Shown here: positions 1 to 7,986 of the stretch, in pieces
Layout: the number at the start of each line of letters is the position of its first letter
Numbering within the stretch: the stretch's first letter is position 1
Assembly (NCBI GenBank): GCA_903844735.1
Contig: CAIMUX010000137.1
Location: 1 to 53,942 of the forward strand
Reading direction: 5' to 3'
Origin: Candidatus Eiseniibacteriota bacterium
GTDB lineage: Bacteria > Eisenbacteria > RBG-16-71-46 > CAIMUX01
DNA length: 53,942 bases
Notes under the pieces: model-generated
Database searches by the model: none
Seen by the model: only the letters and a program-made list of their open reading frames with translations
What the model was told of the DNA's origin: nothing
Program-made: the position numbers and the translations under genes

Positions 1-56
1 GCGGGTCGCGAGGAAGCGATCCGCGGGGCGGCGACGGACCAGCGGAGGATGCACGA

Positions 57-656
57 ATGGCCGTTGATCTCACTTCCCGCATGCTGGTGGTGGAAGCCGA
101 TATCACCCACCTGGCGGTCGACGCGATCGTCAACGCCGCGAACAGCTCCCTTCTCGGCGGCGGAGGCGTTGATGGGGCAATCCATCGTGCGGCCGGGCCG
201 GAGCTGCTCGTCGCATGTCGTCGGCTGGGGGGATGCCCAACCGGCCAAGCCCGCCTGACCGGCGGATACCGGCTGCCGGCACGGCACATCATCCACACCG
301 TCGGACCGATATACCAAGATGGCCGGTCCGGAGAGCCGGAGCTCTTGCGATCCTGCTACATGGAGTCCCTTCGACTGGTGTCGGAGGCCGGGCTGGAATC
401 GGCGGCCTTCCCCTGCATCTCCACCGGCGTGTATGGCTACCCTAAGGCGGAAGCTTGCCGGGAGGCTGTGGCCGCCGTGTCCGACTGGCTGGCCTCCCAC
501 GAGCTGCCTCGGGTGGTAACCTTCTGCTGCTTTGGCTCCGAGGACGCGGAGCGGTACCGTTCCTGTCGGAAGGAAGAGAGATGGCGTTCGCCACCCTCCT
601 GGCCCAGCCGGCCGGGCTCCAGTACGCCTCCGTGGTGTACCCACCGGCGTCGATAA
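57..656 (+). CDS. Macro-domain protein (ADP-ribose / O-acetyl-ADP-ribose deacetylase family)
   Basis: Macro domains bind ADP-ribose and often remove it from proteins, nucleic acids or O-acetyl-ADP-ribose. Residues 1-170 show the family landmarks: VDAIVNAAN, the glycine loop [16 protein letters not shown], the RHIIHTVGP strand and the second loop [10 protein letters not shown]. The start at 57 has a GGAGG at 44-48. Homology ends at about residue 172 ([10 protein letters not shown]); the last ~27 residues are low-complexity R/S/P/W and look like read-through after a frameshift near position 573. A second, deleted copy lies at 2680-3000 and is about 90% identical in its 3' part. Macro genes are often partnered with ADP-ribosyltransferase toxins, but the next gene shows no such motif. 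Family is confident; substrate is not known. Confidence 0.88.
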   Translation: MAVDLTSRMLVVEADITHLAVDAIVNAANSSLLGGGGVDGAIHRAAGPELLVACRRLGGCPTGQARLTGGYRLPARHIIHTVGPIYQDGRSGEPELLRSCYMESLRLVSEAGLESAAFPCISTGVYGYPKAEACREAVAAVSDWLASHELPRVVTFCCFGSEDAERYRSCRKEERWRSPPSWPSRPGSSTPPWCTHRRR

Positions 657-766
657 ACGCCTGGTACTTGGCGTTCGAGACTTCATAGATGTCGATCCAG
701 AAACCCTCGACATAGGTACAAACTACCTGCCAACCCGGCTGGCTTCTATGCTAACGTCTAACCACT

Positions 767-1594
767 ATGCAAAACGTCAATCTCATCCTAACCCTGCCCA
801 GCGGGATGTGCGTCGCGACCAGCCTCGGGATCGAGGGACTGGCCCGGCACTACAGCCCAGGGTCCGGCCAGGTCTTCCGGGGCCGGGCCATCTTCATCGA
901 TCTCAAGATCAAGGACCGCAAGCCGGCCTTCGCCTACCGGGACGAGGGCGGCTGGCGCGACGCGCGGGGCGACACGGAGTCGGCTCTGGCCGAGGTACAG
1001 GTCAAGCGAACGAAGACCGCTCTGTCCAACAACGCGTTCAGCCTCGTGCCGATGGAGGCGTTCGACAGCGTCTGGCTCGTCCGGACCGGGGGCCACGCGC
1101 TCCGACTCGACCCGGCCGAGCAGGTCGTCCGGTTCGCCAGCCATGACTGGCGGAGCGAGTTGAAGCCGGTCGATATCGCCGCCCTCGTCGGCCTGCCCCA
1201 CCCGACTACGCGCGAGCCGCGATGCTACATGGTGCTGGGTCCGGCGGAGCTGGTGATCCTCACCAACCTCTCGCCCGCGGAATATGCGTGGTACGCCACG
1301 CACTGCCGCGGAAAACAGTTCCGCCAGGTCATCTTCACCGAAATCGTCCCCGACCCCCGCCAGCTCATGGCCGAGAAGTCGTTCGAAGCGGCGCATGCCG
1401 AGCTGGTCGCGAACTCGGAGAAGAAGACCAAGACGATCTACTACGGCAGCGCCTACGGCCGGGTGCCGTTCAAGGCGTGGATCGGGTACGACGTGCGCAC
1501 CCAGGGCGGGCTGTACGTCGCCGACCACGACCACGTCGCGGTCTTCCGCCGCCCGGAGGAGATCCCGCGGGCGTGGGACCGGGCCGACGGCTAG
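767..1594 (+). CDS. Hypothetical protein downstream of the macro gene
   Basis: A 275-aa soluble-looking protein with no signal peptide or membrane segment. I do not recognise the family. It is rich in charged and aromatic residues and has a conserved-looking C-terminus (IYYGSAYGRVPFKAWIGYD, then VADHDHVAVFRRPEEIPR). Codon use is normal for this genome, with strong third-position GC, which supports real coding. No Shine-Dalgarno precedes the ATG at 767; a start at 803 (MCVATSLGIEG) or loss of the original 5' end are possible. It follows the macro gene on the same strand with a 110-base gap. I looked for DarT-type ADP-ribosyltransferase motifs and saw none. Confidence 0.6.
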   Translation: MQNVNLILTLPSGMCVATSLGIEGLARHYSPGSGQVFRGRAIFIDLKIKDRKPAFAYRDEGGWRDARGDTESALAEVQVKRTKTALSNNAFSLVPMEAFDSVWLVRTGGHALRLDPAEQVVRFASHDWRSELKPVDIAALVGLPHPTTREPRCYMVLGPAELVILTNLSPAEYAWYATHCRGKQFRQVIFTEIVPDPRQLMAEKSFEAAHAELVANSEKKTKTIYYGSAYGRVPFKAWIGYDVRTQGGLYVADHDHVAVFRRPEEIPRAWDRADG

Positions 1595-1601
1595 CAGCCC
1601 G

Positions 1602-1843
1602 CTAGGGGGCGAGCACCGCCTCGGCCTGCTCGCGCGCCTCCGGGGCGACGAACACCTGCGCGCCCCCCATCCCAGTCGGCTGTACAGGACCAGCGCCGGG
1701 TAGGTCGGACGGCAGAGATCCCAGTAGGCGGTAGAGCCCCTCAACACGCTGGGGCTCGCCGCGCGTACAAACGCCTCCAGACCAGCCTCTCGCAGCGCCT
1801 GACAAGCGAGATCCGCGTCCAATTGGACATCGCTCTCGTACAC
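1602..1843 (-). pseudogene. Remnant of a DUF2007 (putative signal-transducing) protein, frameshifted
   Basis: Read on the minus strand from GTG 1843, the segment gives VYESDVQLDADLACQAL, REAGLEAFVRAASP, then PALVLYSR. It then shifts frame near 1675 to continue TGMGGAQVFVAPEAREQAEA and end at 1602. This is the DUF2007 pattern: a YESD..DA..AC..L...GLEAF start and a GGAQVFVAPE..EQAEAVL end, about 80 residues. The frameshift splits the domain, so it is probably non-functional unless the shift is a sequencing error. It directly follows the SecY-like fragment, overlapping its 3' end. Confidence 0.55.
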
Positions 1844-1849
1844 CGGAAC

Positions 1850-2450
1850 CGGGCAAAGGATAGGGCGCCAAGCAAGGCGAGCAGTCCGGCGCCTGTCCAG
1901 GAGATCCTTTCTTGGATCCGTTCCAGGCAGCGGGCGTCGCCGCTCTTTCCTTGCCGGTCTTCCCCGTTGAAGGTCCATGAGGCGTACAAGAGGCTCGCCC
2001 CGATCACCACGATCGGCGTCAACACCATCTGGACCCATGGAGGCAACACCTCGCCGTGCCACTCCGGACGAATCATGGACATGACGTTCTGGGGGAATAG
2101 CAGCACCGCCTCGGCAGCGGCCAGGGGGATGACGCCGGCAGGGTGTTGACGCAGCACCAGCCAAGTCTCGCTGCGGGTCCCGGGCCCCGCCGGAGTCGTT
2201 CCCTCCTCGGGCACCAGCCGGAGCCGGGCGCCTGCGCGCAGCAGGCAGAGCGAAATCGCGAGGGTGGCAATCGGAAGGAGGATGGCCAAGAAGGGCGGCG
2301 GCATCCCTTCGTTCCCTGCGAACAGCAGGGTCGCCCGGAACATCCGCACGATGTCCGCAGCCAGGGAGGCGAGCATGAGGAGCGCCACGCCGTTGGCGAG
2401 GCCGTGACGGGTAAGGAGATTTGCCAGTCCGACCGCGAGGAGGGCGCCCC
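1850..2450 (-). pseudogene. 5'-truncated SecY-like translocase fragment
   Basis: The minus-strand frame encodes about 200 residues aligning with the second half of SecY. It starts just before TM5/6 (LLTRHGLANGVALLMLA, equivalent to the ITERGIGNGISL motif). It then gives the AGVIPLAAAEAVLLFPQ segment, equivalent to AGVIPxxFASSxLLFP, and the block YASWTFNGEDRQGKSG, equivalent to FYTAIVFNPEEVADNLKKSG. It finishes with the TM10 start WTGAGLLALLGALS. Everything N-terminal of TM5 is missing: at about 2445 the sequence changes to an unrelated gene fragment on the other strand. The protein is too divergent to be the main SecY, so it is a piece of a paralogue or a transferred copy. Family call is strong; decay is inferred from truncation. 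Confidence 0.65.
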
Positions 2451-2660
2451 GGATCCATCTGGACACCGTGGAGCGATTCGGAGAGTTCCTGAAGCTGGAG
2501 GTCGTGCTGCGGGCCGGGCAGACGATCGCGATGCGCGAGGATGTGGCCCGGGAGCTCATGGGGTGGCTGGGGATCGAGGGGGAGGATCTGCTGGAGGAGG
2601 CTTACATCGGCATGCTGGAGAGGCTGGGGGGCCGCCTGAGGTCTCTTGCGGGTATCCCAG
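2441..2660 (+). pseudogene. 3' fragment of a CYTH-domain (class IV adenylate cyclase-like) gene
   Basis: The plus frame reads RIHLDTVERFGEFLKLE, VVLRAGQ, and ends LMGWLGIEGEDLLEEAYIGM. This is the C-terminal third of a CYTH domain (family pattern RIHLDEVEGLGxFLELEVVL...LMxxLGI...LxxGAYxDLL). The N-terminal ExExK part is absent because the frame abuts the SecY-like fragment on the opposite strand. No start or natural stop is preserved; the frame runs on into the second macro copy. It is a dead fragment brought here by rearrangement. Confidence 0.55.
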
Positions 2661-2679
2661 GCGTCGGAGGACAATCCAC

Positions 2680-3000
2680 TTGGCCGATACTCTCGCTTCC
2701 CACATCTTGGTGGCGGAAGTCGATGTCACTCACCTCGCGGTCGGCGCGATCGTGCTATCGGGAGTCCCTCCGGCCGGCATCGGAGGCCGGGGCGGAGTCG
2801 GCGGCCGTCCCTGCATCTCCACCGGCGTGTATCGCTACCCCAAGGCGGAGGCTTGCCAAGAGGCCGTCGCCGCCGTGTCCGACTGGCTGGCATCCCACGA
2901 GCTGCCTCGGGTGGTAACCTTCTGCTGCTTCGGATCCGAGGACGCCGAGCGGTACCGTTCCCGCCTGGCAGGTGTCGTTCCATCCGGCCGTTTCGCTTGA
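2680..3000 (+). pseudogene. Second macro-domain copy with internal deletion
   Basis: It is homologous to 57-573. The upstream GGAGG is kept, but the start ATG has become TTG (2680). Against copy 1 it lacks 224 bp, exactly the interval between two gcgatc hexamers of copy 1 (123-128 and 347-352). A further one-base loss (gccttcccctgc versus gccgtccctgc) restores the reading frame, so the end again reads STGVYRYPKAEACQEAVAA through [10 protein letters not shown]. The NAAN motif and the first glycine loop are gone, so ADP-ribose binding should be lost. The 3' 130 bases are about 90% identical to copy 1, indicating a fairly recent duplication. Confidence 0.75.
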
Positions 3001-3031
3001 CCATTCTGACGCTTCGCTTTACCCTCTCTTC

Positions 3032-3433
3032 ATGGTCATAGACTTAACCTCCTTTCGAAAGGCACTGGACAGTCTCGACCGCGGGCTGGCGCGTGCGGAA
3101 GCGGTCCCCGACGATGAAGAGCTCCGCGATGGGGCAATTCAGCGCTTTGAATATAGCTACGAACTGGCCTGGAAGAGCCTGAAGCGCGTGCTCGAGGCGG
3201 AAGCAGCATCTCCGGACGAAATCGATCTGCTCTCGTTCAGGGACTTGATCCGCCTGGGCGCTGAACGCGGTTTGATCGATGATCCAGCGGAATGGTTCGC
3301 ATTCCGCGAGGAACGCAATATCAGTTCGCATACCTATGACGAGGCCAAAGCGGCGGAAGTCTACCGCTCTACGCTTAGATTCGCTCCGGTTGCGAGGAGA
3401 CTGCTCGAGAAACTCGAGGCAAGAATTCCGTGA
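3032..3433 (+). CDS. HEPN-type toxin / nucleotidyltransferase substrate-binding protein (HI0074 family)
   Basis: A 133-aa helical protein of usual length for the HI0074 family. Residues 32-50 (DGAIQRFEYSYELAWKSLK) and 75-105 (RLGAERGLIDDP, then FREERNISSHTYDE) are signatures. R95-N-I-S-S-H100 is the Rx4H motif of HEPN RNases. It overlaps the next gene (MNT nucleotidyltransferase) by GTGA, the standard arrangement of HEPN/MNT toxin-antitoxin modules. In studied pairs the MNT partner adenylylates the HEPN protein to silence it. The ATG at 3032 was chosen because the family begins there (MVIDLTSFRKAL); no clear Shine-Dalgarno is present. RNase activity is inferred from the motif. Confidence 0.9.
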   Translation: MVIDLTSFRKALDSLDRGLARAEAVPDDEELRDGAIQRFEYSYELAWKSLKRVLEAEAASPDEIDLLSFRDLIRLGAERGLIDDPAEWFAFREERNISSHTYDEAKAAEVYRSTLRFAPVARRLLEKLEARIP

Positions 3434-3723
3434 TCAGCATTTCCGAGGACGAACGACGAATCCTGTTGGACGTGCTGGCCAGGTGGGCACCCGGCGTGGG
3501 GGTTCGAGCGTTCGGTTCACGGGTGCATGGTAACGCAAAACGGTGGAGCGATCTTGATCTCGTGCTCATGTCCGAAGCACCGATTTCCCCCGAAACGATG
3601 ATGATGATCAAGCTGGACTTTTCCGAATCGGACTTGCCCTGGCGTGTCGATGTTCTTGAATGGGCTCGGGTGGACGAATCCTTTCGACACAGCATCGCCG
3701 GCGACTTGACGCCCATCGAGTGA
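3430..3723 (+). CDS. MNT-domain nucleotidyltransferase (antitoxin partner of HEPN)
   Basis: A 97-aa minimal nucleotidyltransferase (HI0073 type). The active-site pattern is plain: FGSRVHGNAKRWSDLDLVL, with GS at residues 29-30 and the metal-binding pair D41-x-D43. A third acidic residue is plausible in WRVDVLEW. The start is GTG at 3430, inside the stop of the HEPN gene (GTGA), so translation is coupled. It is expected to modify the HEPN toxin with AMP and neutralise it. The family is secure; the exact reaction is inferred from characterised HEPN/MNT pairs. Confidence 0.9.
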   Translation: MISISEDERRILLDVLARWAPGVGVRAFGSRVHGNAKRWSDLDLVLMSEAPISPETMMMIKLDFSESDLPWRVDVLEWARVDESFRHSIAGDLTPIE

Positions 3724-3744
3724 CGTCTCTTGAGACCGACCGGA

Positions 3745-3774
3745 TAGAAAAACCCGGGGCCGAAACCCCGGGTT
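3745..3774 (-). terminator. Intrinsic terminator of ilvE
   Basis: A perfect 9-bp stem (aacccgggg at 3751-3759 and ccccgggtt at 3766-3774) encloses a 6-base loop. Read on the minus strand the stem is followed by TTTTTC (complement of 3746-3751), as in a Rho-independent terminator. It lies between the converging MNT and ilvE genes. The plus-strand side has no U-run. Confidence 0.8.
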
Positions 3775-3842
3775 CATGAAAGCTTACCGGTGGAGCCTGT
3801 CCAGCCGGCGGTGCCCGTCCGGCCGGTGCTCTCGCCGCGGGC

Positions 3843-4931
3843 TCAAGCCACGCGGGCTGGCACCTCCACGGTCCGCACCCAGCCGTAGGGATCCTTCGTC
3901 TTGCCGTACTGGAATCCGGTGAGGACATTGTAGAAGTGCTTCGTGATCGGGCCGACCTGGTTGTCGGAGATGGCGTAGTCCTTCCCACCCCAGCCGACGA
4001 TCCCGACCGGTGTGACGACCGCCGCGGTGCCGGCACCGAACGCCTCGGTGACAACCCCACGCTCGATCCCCTGGGTCAGCTCCTGGATGGACAGGGGGCG
4101 CTCGTGCACCTTCATTCCCTCATCGGCAGCAAGGCGGAGGATCGAGTCACGGGTGATCCCCGGTAGGATCGAGCCGTGTAGCGGGCTCGTCACCAGCTTG
4201 CCATCGACGACGAAGAGGATGTTCATCGCCCCGATCTCTTCCACGAAACGATGCTCCTTGGCATCGAGCCAGAGGACCGCGTCGAACCCCTCGCTCTTGG
4301 CAATGTTCTGGGCGAGGAGCGAAGTCGCATAATTGCCCCCGCATTTGGCGTCGCCGGTGCCGCCCTCAACCGCGCGCACATACGCCGGTTCGGCCTTCAC
4401 CCGCACCGGAGCGAACCCCTTCGGGAAATACGGTCCCACCGGCGAACAGATGATGAAGTAGAGGTACTCCTTCGCGGGACGCACGCCCAGGGCCGCCTCG
4501 GAGGCAATCATGGTCGGCCGGACGTAGAGGGTCGAGGGGGAGGACGGAATCCACTCGGCCAACTGCCCGACGAGCGTCAGCGTAGCCTGAACCAGATCGT
4601 CCGGCGGTATGGGCGGCATGCAGAGACGCTGCGCTGATCGATTCATGCGGGCGGCATTGGCGTCGGGCCGGAACATCGCAATGCGCCCGTCGTCCCACCG
4701 ATAGGCCTTCTGCCCCTCGAAAATCTCCTGCCCGTAGTGCAGTACCATGGCGGCCGGATCCATCTGGAGGGCTTGGTACGGAATGATTTCCGCGTCGTGC
4801 CAGCCCCTCTCCTCGTTGAACTTCATTTGAAACATCCGGTCGGCGAAGTAGCGCCCGAACCCCAGATCCTTCTCCAGGGTGGCGCGGGCTTTCGCGACAT
4901 CGGTTCCGGCCGCGCGTACGGCTATTTCCAT
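3843..4931 (-). CDS. ilvE: Branched-chain amino acid aminotransferase
   Basis: A PLP enzyme that makes leucine, isoleucine and valine from their 2-oxo acids with glutamate as amino donor. 362 aa, the long class-IV type seen in many bacteria and eukaryotes. Landmarks are LHYGQEIFEGQKAYRW, ARMNRSAQRLCMP, and the PLP lysine in GDAKCGGNYATSL (about residue 194). FVEEIGAMNILFV and EAFGAGTAAVVTPVG complete the pattern. Start taken at ATG 4931 (MEIAVRAAG), which has a GGGGG purine run just upstream; an in-frame extension to 5000 lacks family similarity. Single gene, converging with the HEPN/MNT pair and ending at a clear terminator; divergent from rpiA. Confidence 0.95.
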   Translation of the reverse strand: MEIAVRAAGTDVAKARATLEKDLGFGRYFADRMFQMKFNEERGWHDAEIIPYQALQMDPAAMVLHYGQEIFEGQKAYRWDDGRIAMFRPDANAARMNRSAQRLCMPPIPPDDLVQATLTLVGQLAEWIPSSPSTLYVRPTMIASEAALGVRPAKEYLYFIICSPVGPYFPKGFAPVRVKAEPAYVRAVEGGTGDAKCGGNYATSLLAQNIAKSEGFDAVLWLDAKEHRFVEEIGAMNILFVVDGKLVTSPLHGSILPGITRDSILRLAADEGMKVHERPLSIQELTQGIERGVVTEAFGAGTAAVVTPVGIVGWGGKDYAISDNQVGPITKHFYNVLTGFQYGKTKDPYGWVRTVEVPARVA

Positions 4932-5140
4932 GACATCCCCCTTCTTGCCCCACACCCATAGCGAACGTTTGATCGAGTCTCTGCCCGAACCCGGCCGCAA
5001 CCCTCAACATCCGGCCAAGCATCCCCATGGTCGCGCTCGGCGAGGGAAAAGGCAAGACTGACTGAGGGACACCACTGCGGAGTGCGCCGAATCCGTGTAC
5101 CATCCTCCCGCGAGGCCGGGCACGCCTCCGGGAGGTCCCC

Positions 5141-5842
5141 ATGACTCTGAAAGAACAGGCCGCCGTCGCCGCGGCCGGACTGGTAGAAAGCGGCATGCTT
5201 CTCGGCCTCGGCACTGGATCCACGGCTGCCCTCGTGGTCAAGGAACTGGGACGGCGCCTGCGGGACGGCGAGATCCGTGACATACGCGGTGTGCCGACCT
5301 CGGAGGGAACGGCGCGTCTTTCCCGCGCCGAACGGATCCCGTTGCTCAGTTTGGAGGAGGCCCCGACCCTTGACCTCACCATAGACGGCGCCGACGAAAT
5401 CGACCCGGCGTGGAACCTGGTGAAGGGTGCGGGAGGCTCGCTGCTGCGCGAAAAGATCGTGGCCCAGATCTCACGGGCCGAGGCGATCGTGGCCGATGAT
5501 GTGAAGATGGTGGCGCGGCTCGGCGACCGGATGCCGTTGCCCCTGGAGGTCGTGCCGTTCGGGTGGAACACCCACCTCGATTTCCTGCGGGGACTGGGCG
5601 GCGACCCGGTCCTGCGGCGCAGCGCTAACGGCGCACCGTTCATCACCGATGAGGGGAACTGGACCATCGACTGCCGATTCTCCGGCGAGACAGGGCAGCG
5701 CATGCTGGAAAGCCCGGCGGCCCTCGACGAGATGTTGCGCTCCCGCGCGGGAGTCATCGAGACCGGTTTTTTTCTCGGCTTGGCCACGATCCTGGTGATC
5801 GCCCGGGAGTCGGGAGTCGAAGTGTTGCGGCAGGACGCATGA
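5141..5842 (+). CDS. rpiA: Ribose-5-phosphate isomerase A
   Basis: Interconverts ribose 5-phosphate and ribulose 5-phosphate in the pentose phosphate pathway. 233 aa, normal length. All RpiA signatures are present: phosphate loop GLGTGSTAALVVKELG (residues 22-37), TSEGTARLSRAERIPL, DLTIDGADEIDP (catalytic Asp pair), LVKGAGGSLLREKIVA, and a C-terminal GVIETGFFLG. The ATG at 5141 is preceded by GGGAGGT. First gene of a three-gene operon with the thioredoxin-like protein and a methyltransferase; its stop overlaps an upstream ATG of the next gene. Confidence 0.96.
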   Translation: MTLKEQAAVAAAGLVESGMLLGLGTGSTAALVVKELGRRLRDGEIRDIRGVPTSEGTARLSRAERIPLLSLEEAPTLDLTIDGADEIDPAWNLVKGAGGSLLREKIVAQISRAEAIVADDVKMVARLGDRMPLPLEVVPFGWNTHLDFLRGLGGDPVLRRSANGAPFITDEGNWTIDCRFSGETGQRMLESPAALDEMLRSRAGVIETGFFLGLATILVIARESGVEVLRQDA

Positions 5843-5865
5843 TCCCGGCCGGAGAGAACCATCCA

Positions 5866-6516
5866 ATGCAGGACCGACCGATGCAGGACCGACCAAAGTA
5901 TTACGATATCCGCGCCCGCTTCTGGCAGCGGCACTTCGAGGCCGCGCAGGGCTACGCCGCCTACCTCGCGGCCTCCGACCCGGCGAAGGCACAGAAGTGG
6001 CACGATCTCGAGGCTCAGCTCCCCGTGGTGACCGACGCACAGCGGAGGCATTTGACCGGCCACTCCGAAGGGGGGCACGGCCCCCTACGGGGGGACACCG
6101 GACGGACCATGCGCGTCCTCGTCTACAGCGGCGTGTGGTGCGGGGACTGCGTCCGGCAAGGCCCAATGTTGCATGGTATCGCCGAGGCCTGCGGCCCCGA
6201 AGTCGAGCTCCGGCTGATCGACCGCGATGCGTCGGCCGAACTGACCGACGAGCTCCGCATCCTGGGCGCGATGCGCGTCCCGATGGTCGTCTTTCTCTCC
6301 GAAGACTGGTTTGAGGTGGGCAGGTTCGGTGACCGGCTGCTGACCGTCTACCGCGCCAAGGCGGCGCGCGAGCTCGGCCCGGCCTGCGACAGCGGCATCG
6401 TGGCGCCCCCCGCGGACCAACTCGCAGCCGAGCAGGACGAGTGGGTCGGAGTTTTCGAGCGCATGCTGCTCATGCTGCGGCTTTCACCACCGCTGCGCGA
6501 GAGGTACGGGGACTGA
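5866..6516 (+). CDS. Thioredoxin-family protein
   Basis: About 216 aa, cytosolic, with a thioredoxin fold in the second half. RVLVYSGVWCGDCVRQGPML contains the redox motif WCGDC, followed by RLIDRDASAELTDEL and the cis-proline motif MRVPMVVFLSEDW. This matches the thioredoxin_9 type found in Bacteroidetes-like genomes. The start at 5866 is preferred because GGAGAG lies 9 bases upstream; ATG 5839 overlaps the rpiA stop (ATGA) and 5881 is also possible. The first codons contain a perfect 15-base tandem duplication (atgcaggaccgaccg twice at 5866-5895), giving MQDRPMQDRP and two alternative starts. Lies between rpiA and the methyltransferase. Confidence 0.85.
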   Translation: MQDRPMQDRPKYYDIRARFWQRHFEAAQGYAAYLAASDPAKAQKWHDLEAQLPVVTDAQRRHLTGHSEGGHGPLRGDTGRTMRVLVYSGVWCGDCVRQGPMLHGIAEACGPEVELRLIDRDASAELTDELRILGAMRVPMVVFLSEDWFEVGRFGDRLLTVYRAKAARELGPACDSGIVAPPADQLAAEQDEWVGVFERMLLMLRLSPPLRERYGD

Positions 6517-6519
6517 ACT

Positions 6520-7500
6520 ATGGACAAGCTGCTGCAGATCGCGTCGGGGTTCATGGAGGCCAAGGTCCTCTTGGCGGGAGCCGAGCTGGGGGTCTTCGAT
6601 CACCTCGGACACGACGGCGCCACCGCAGCGGAGGTGGCCCACGCCATTGATGGAGACCCGCGGGGAACCGAGATCCTTCTCGACGCCCTCGTCGCCACCG
6701 AGGTCCTGCGCAAGGAGAGTGGCCACTACCACAACCTGCCCGAGTTCGAGCACTTCCTGCTCGTGGATGGGCCGGCCCATTTCCTCGGACTCCTGCGTCA
6801 CCGCAACCGGATGTTCCGGACCTGGGCAATTCTGGAGGACCGGATCACGGGGAAGCAGCCGGTGGAACCCCGCCCCGAGATCCTCGATGACCCACAGACG
6901 AACGCAAACTTCATCCAGGCGATGTACGCGGGCGGAATGCGGCAGGCACCGGCGGTAGTCGATCACCTCGACCTCAAGGACGTACGCACGGTCGCCGACC
7001 TCGGCGGTGGTCCCGGCCACTACCTCGCCGAGATCGCGCGGCGGTCGCCATCGATCGAGCCGTATCTGATCGACCTGCCGCTAACCCTCGGGGTGGCGCG
7101 GCGTATTCTTGCGCGGACCGAGGTCTTTGTGCGCCTGCGATTCGTCGAGTGGGATTTCTACCGGGAGTCGGAGCCTCCGCCGCTGCCTCCGTTCGACCTC
7201 GTGCTCATCTCAGCGGTCCTGCACGCCGAGTCCCCTGAGCGCAATCGCGACCTACTCCGGCGAGTCTTCCCACTGGTCGCGCCGGGTGGGCGCATCGTGG
7301 TGCAGGAGAACATGGTGGAGGGCGACCGCACCCGACCGAAAGACGCGGCGCTCTTTGCCATCAACATGCTCACCGCCACACCGGGCGGGCGTGCCTACAC
7401 CGAGACCGAGATCCGCGGCTGGGGCGAGGAGGCGGGGTTCCGTTTCGAGGGGTGCGAGCGCTTGAGCCCGAGAAGCTCCCTGCTCACACTGCGAAAATAG
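6520..7500 (+). CDS. SAM-dependent O-methyltransferase (plant-type/AcsM-like family)
   Basis: 326 aa with the two-part build of the O-methyltransferase_2 family. An N-terminal winged-helix dimerisation region (GFMEAKVLLAGAELGVFDHL; GTEILLDALVATEVLRK) is followed by the Rossmann domain with VADLGGGPGHYLAEIAR as SAM-binding motif I and PFDLVLISAVLHAES as motif IV. Also seen are PGGRIVVQENM and the C-terminal GGRAYTETEIRGWGEEAGF. Such enzymes methylate small phenolic or polyketide-like molecules. The substrate is not predictable; no biosynthetic cluster surrounds it. Start at 6520, three bases after the thioredoxin-like stop, so it is co-transcribed. Confidence 0.88.
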   Translation: MDKLLQIASGFMEAKVLLAGAELGVFDHLGHDGATAAEVAHAIDGDPRGTEILLDALVATEVLRKESGHYHNLPEFEHFLLVDGPAHFLGLLRHRNRMFRTWAILEDRITGKQPVEPRPEILDDPQTNANFIQAMYAGGMRQAPAVVDHLDLKDVRTVADLGGGPGHYLAEIARRSPSIEPYLIDLPLTLGVARRILARTEVFVRLRFVEWDFYRESEPPPLPPFDLVLISAVLHAESPERNRDLLRRVFPLVAPGGRIVVQENMVEGDRTRPKDAALFAINMLTATPGGRAYTETEIRGWGEEAGFRFEGCERLSPRSSLLTLRK

Positions 7501-7518
7501 CGAAGGTTCCGTACACTC

Positions 7519-7605
7519 CCCCTGGTGATTGCGCCGGGGCACTTCGACTGGATCGATGACACGCGCGTGTGTCCCTTTACCTCGCCGAGGCGGTGCCGGC
7601 CCGAG
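7519..7605 (+). pseudogene. Internal fragment of an ADP-ribosylglycohydrolase gene
   Basis: Plus-strand codons give VIAPGHFDWIDDTRV, then after a one-base shift SLYLAEAVPARES. This matches the ARH core (…WTDDT.MSLYLAE..), whose TDDT aspartates bind the catalytic Mg ions; here the Thr has become Ile. Nothing N- or C-terminal of this short piece remains. The same core recurs at 8639-8680 and 18007-18055. From 7606 to 7986 I see no gene that I can support; short frames there lack family similarity. Confidence 0.5.
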
Positions 7606-7986
7606 AATCGAGCCGCGGGCATCTGGGCGCCAATCCCGCATGGGCATCGCCGGCTGGACGAGCGGTCCATTCCACCCGGGGACGGTGGATGGCGATCGCC
7701 AAGTGCCCTGGGGCCGGCCGTTATCGCCGCCCTCCGTTGGGGTCGCGACCTTGCCACCGCCGCGGAGACCCGGCACCCATGCGATCCGCCGGACAGGATA
7801 CTACAACCACAGGAACCGTGAGGGGATCTACCTGGCCTCCCTACGCCCCGCAGCCTGAACACGTCTGCCGTCGTCTCAACATAGAGCCGCAGTTCCAGTA
7901 GGGACCTGATCCGTGGGCGCGCTCCACCGGGCGGTACATGTGACGGATCGTTCCCGGAAAATCCCCGCGCGGGGTTGCCGCAACCG

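Noticed and set aside
767-1594. DarT-type ADP-ribosyltransferase partner for the macro gene
   Set aside because: The position would fit a DarTG pair, but I see none of the NADAR/DarT motifs and the length and composition differ.
788-2674. A 628-codon open frame on the minus strand
   Set aside because: Most of it is the antisense of the gene at 767-1594 and another frame of the SecY fragment. Only the small DUF2007-like stretch in it resembles protein.
2143-3000. A continuous 285-codon plus frame that could be called one fusion protein
   Set aside because: Its first ~180 codons are antisense to the SecY fragment and another frame of the CYTH fragment. Only the end (macro copy 2) is homologous to anything.
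4366-6078. A 570-codon minus-strand frame
   Set aside because: It is the antisense of rpiA and another frame of ilvE, both firmly identified.
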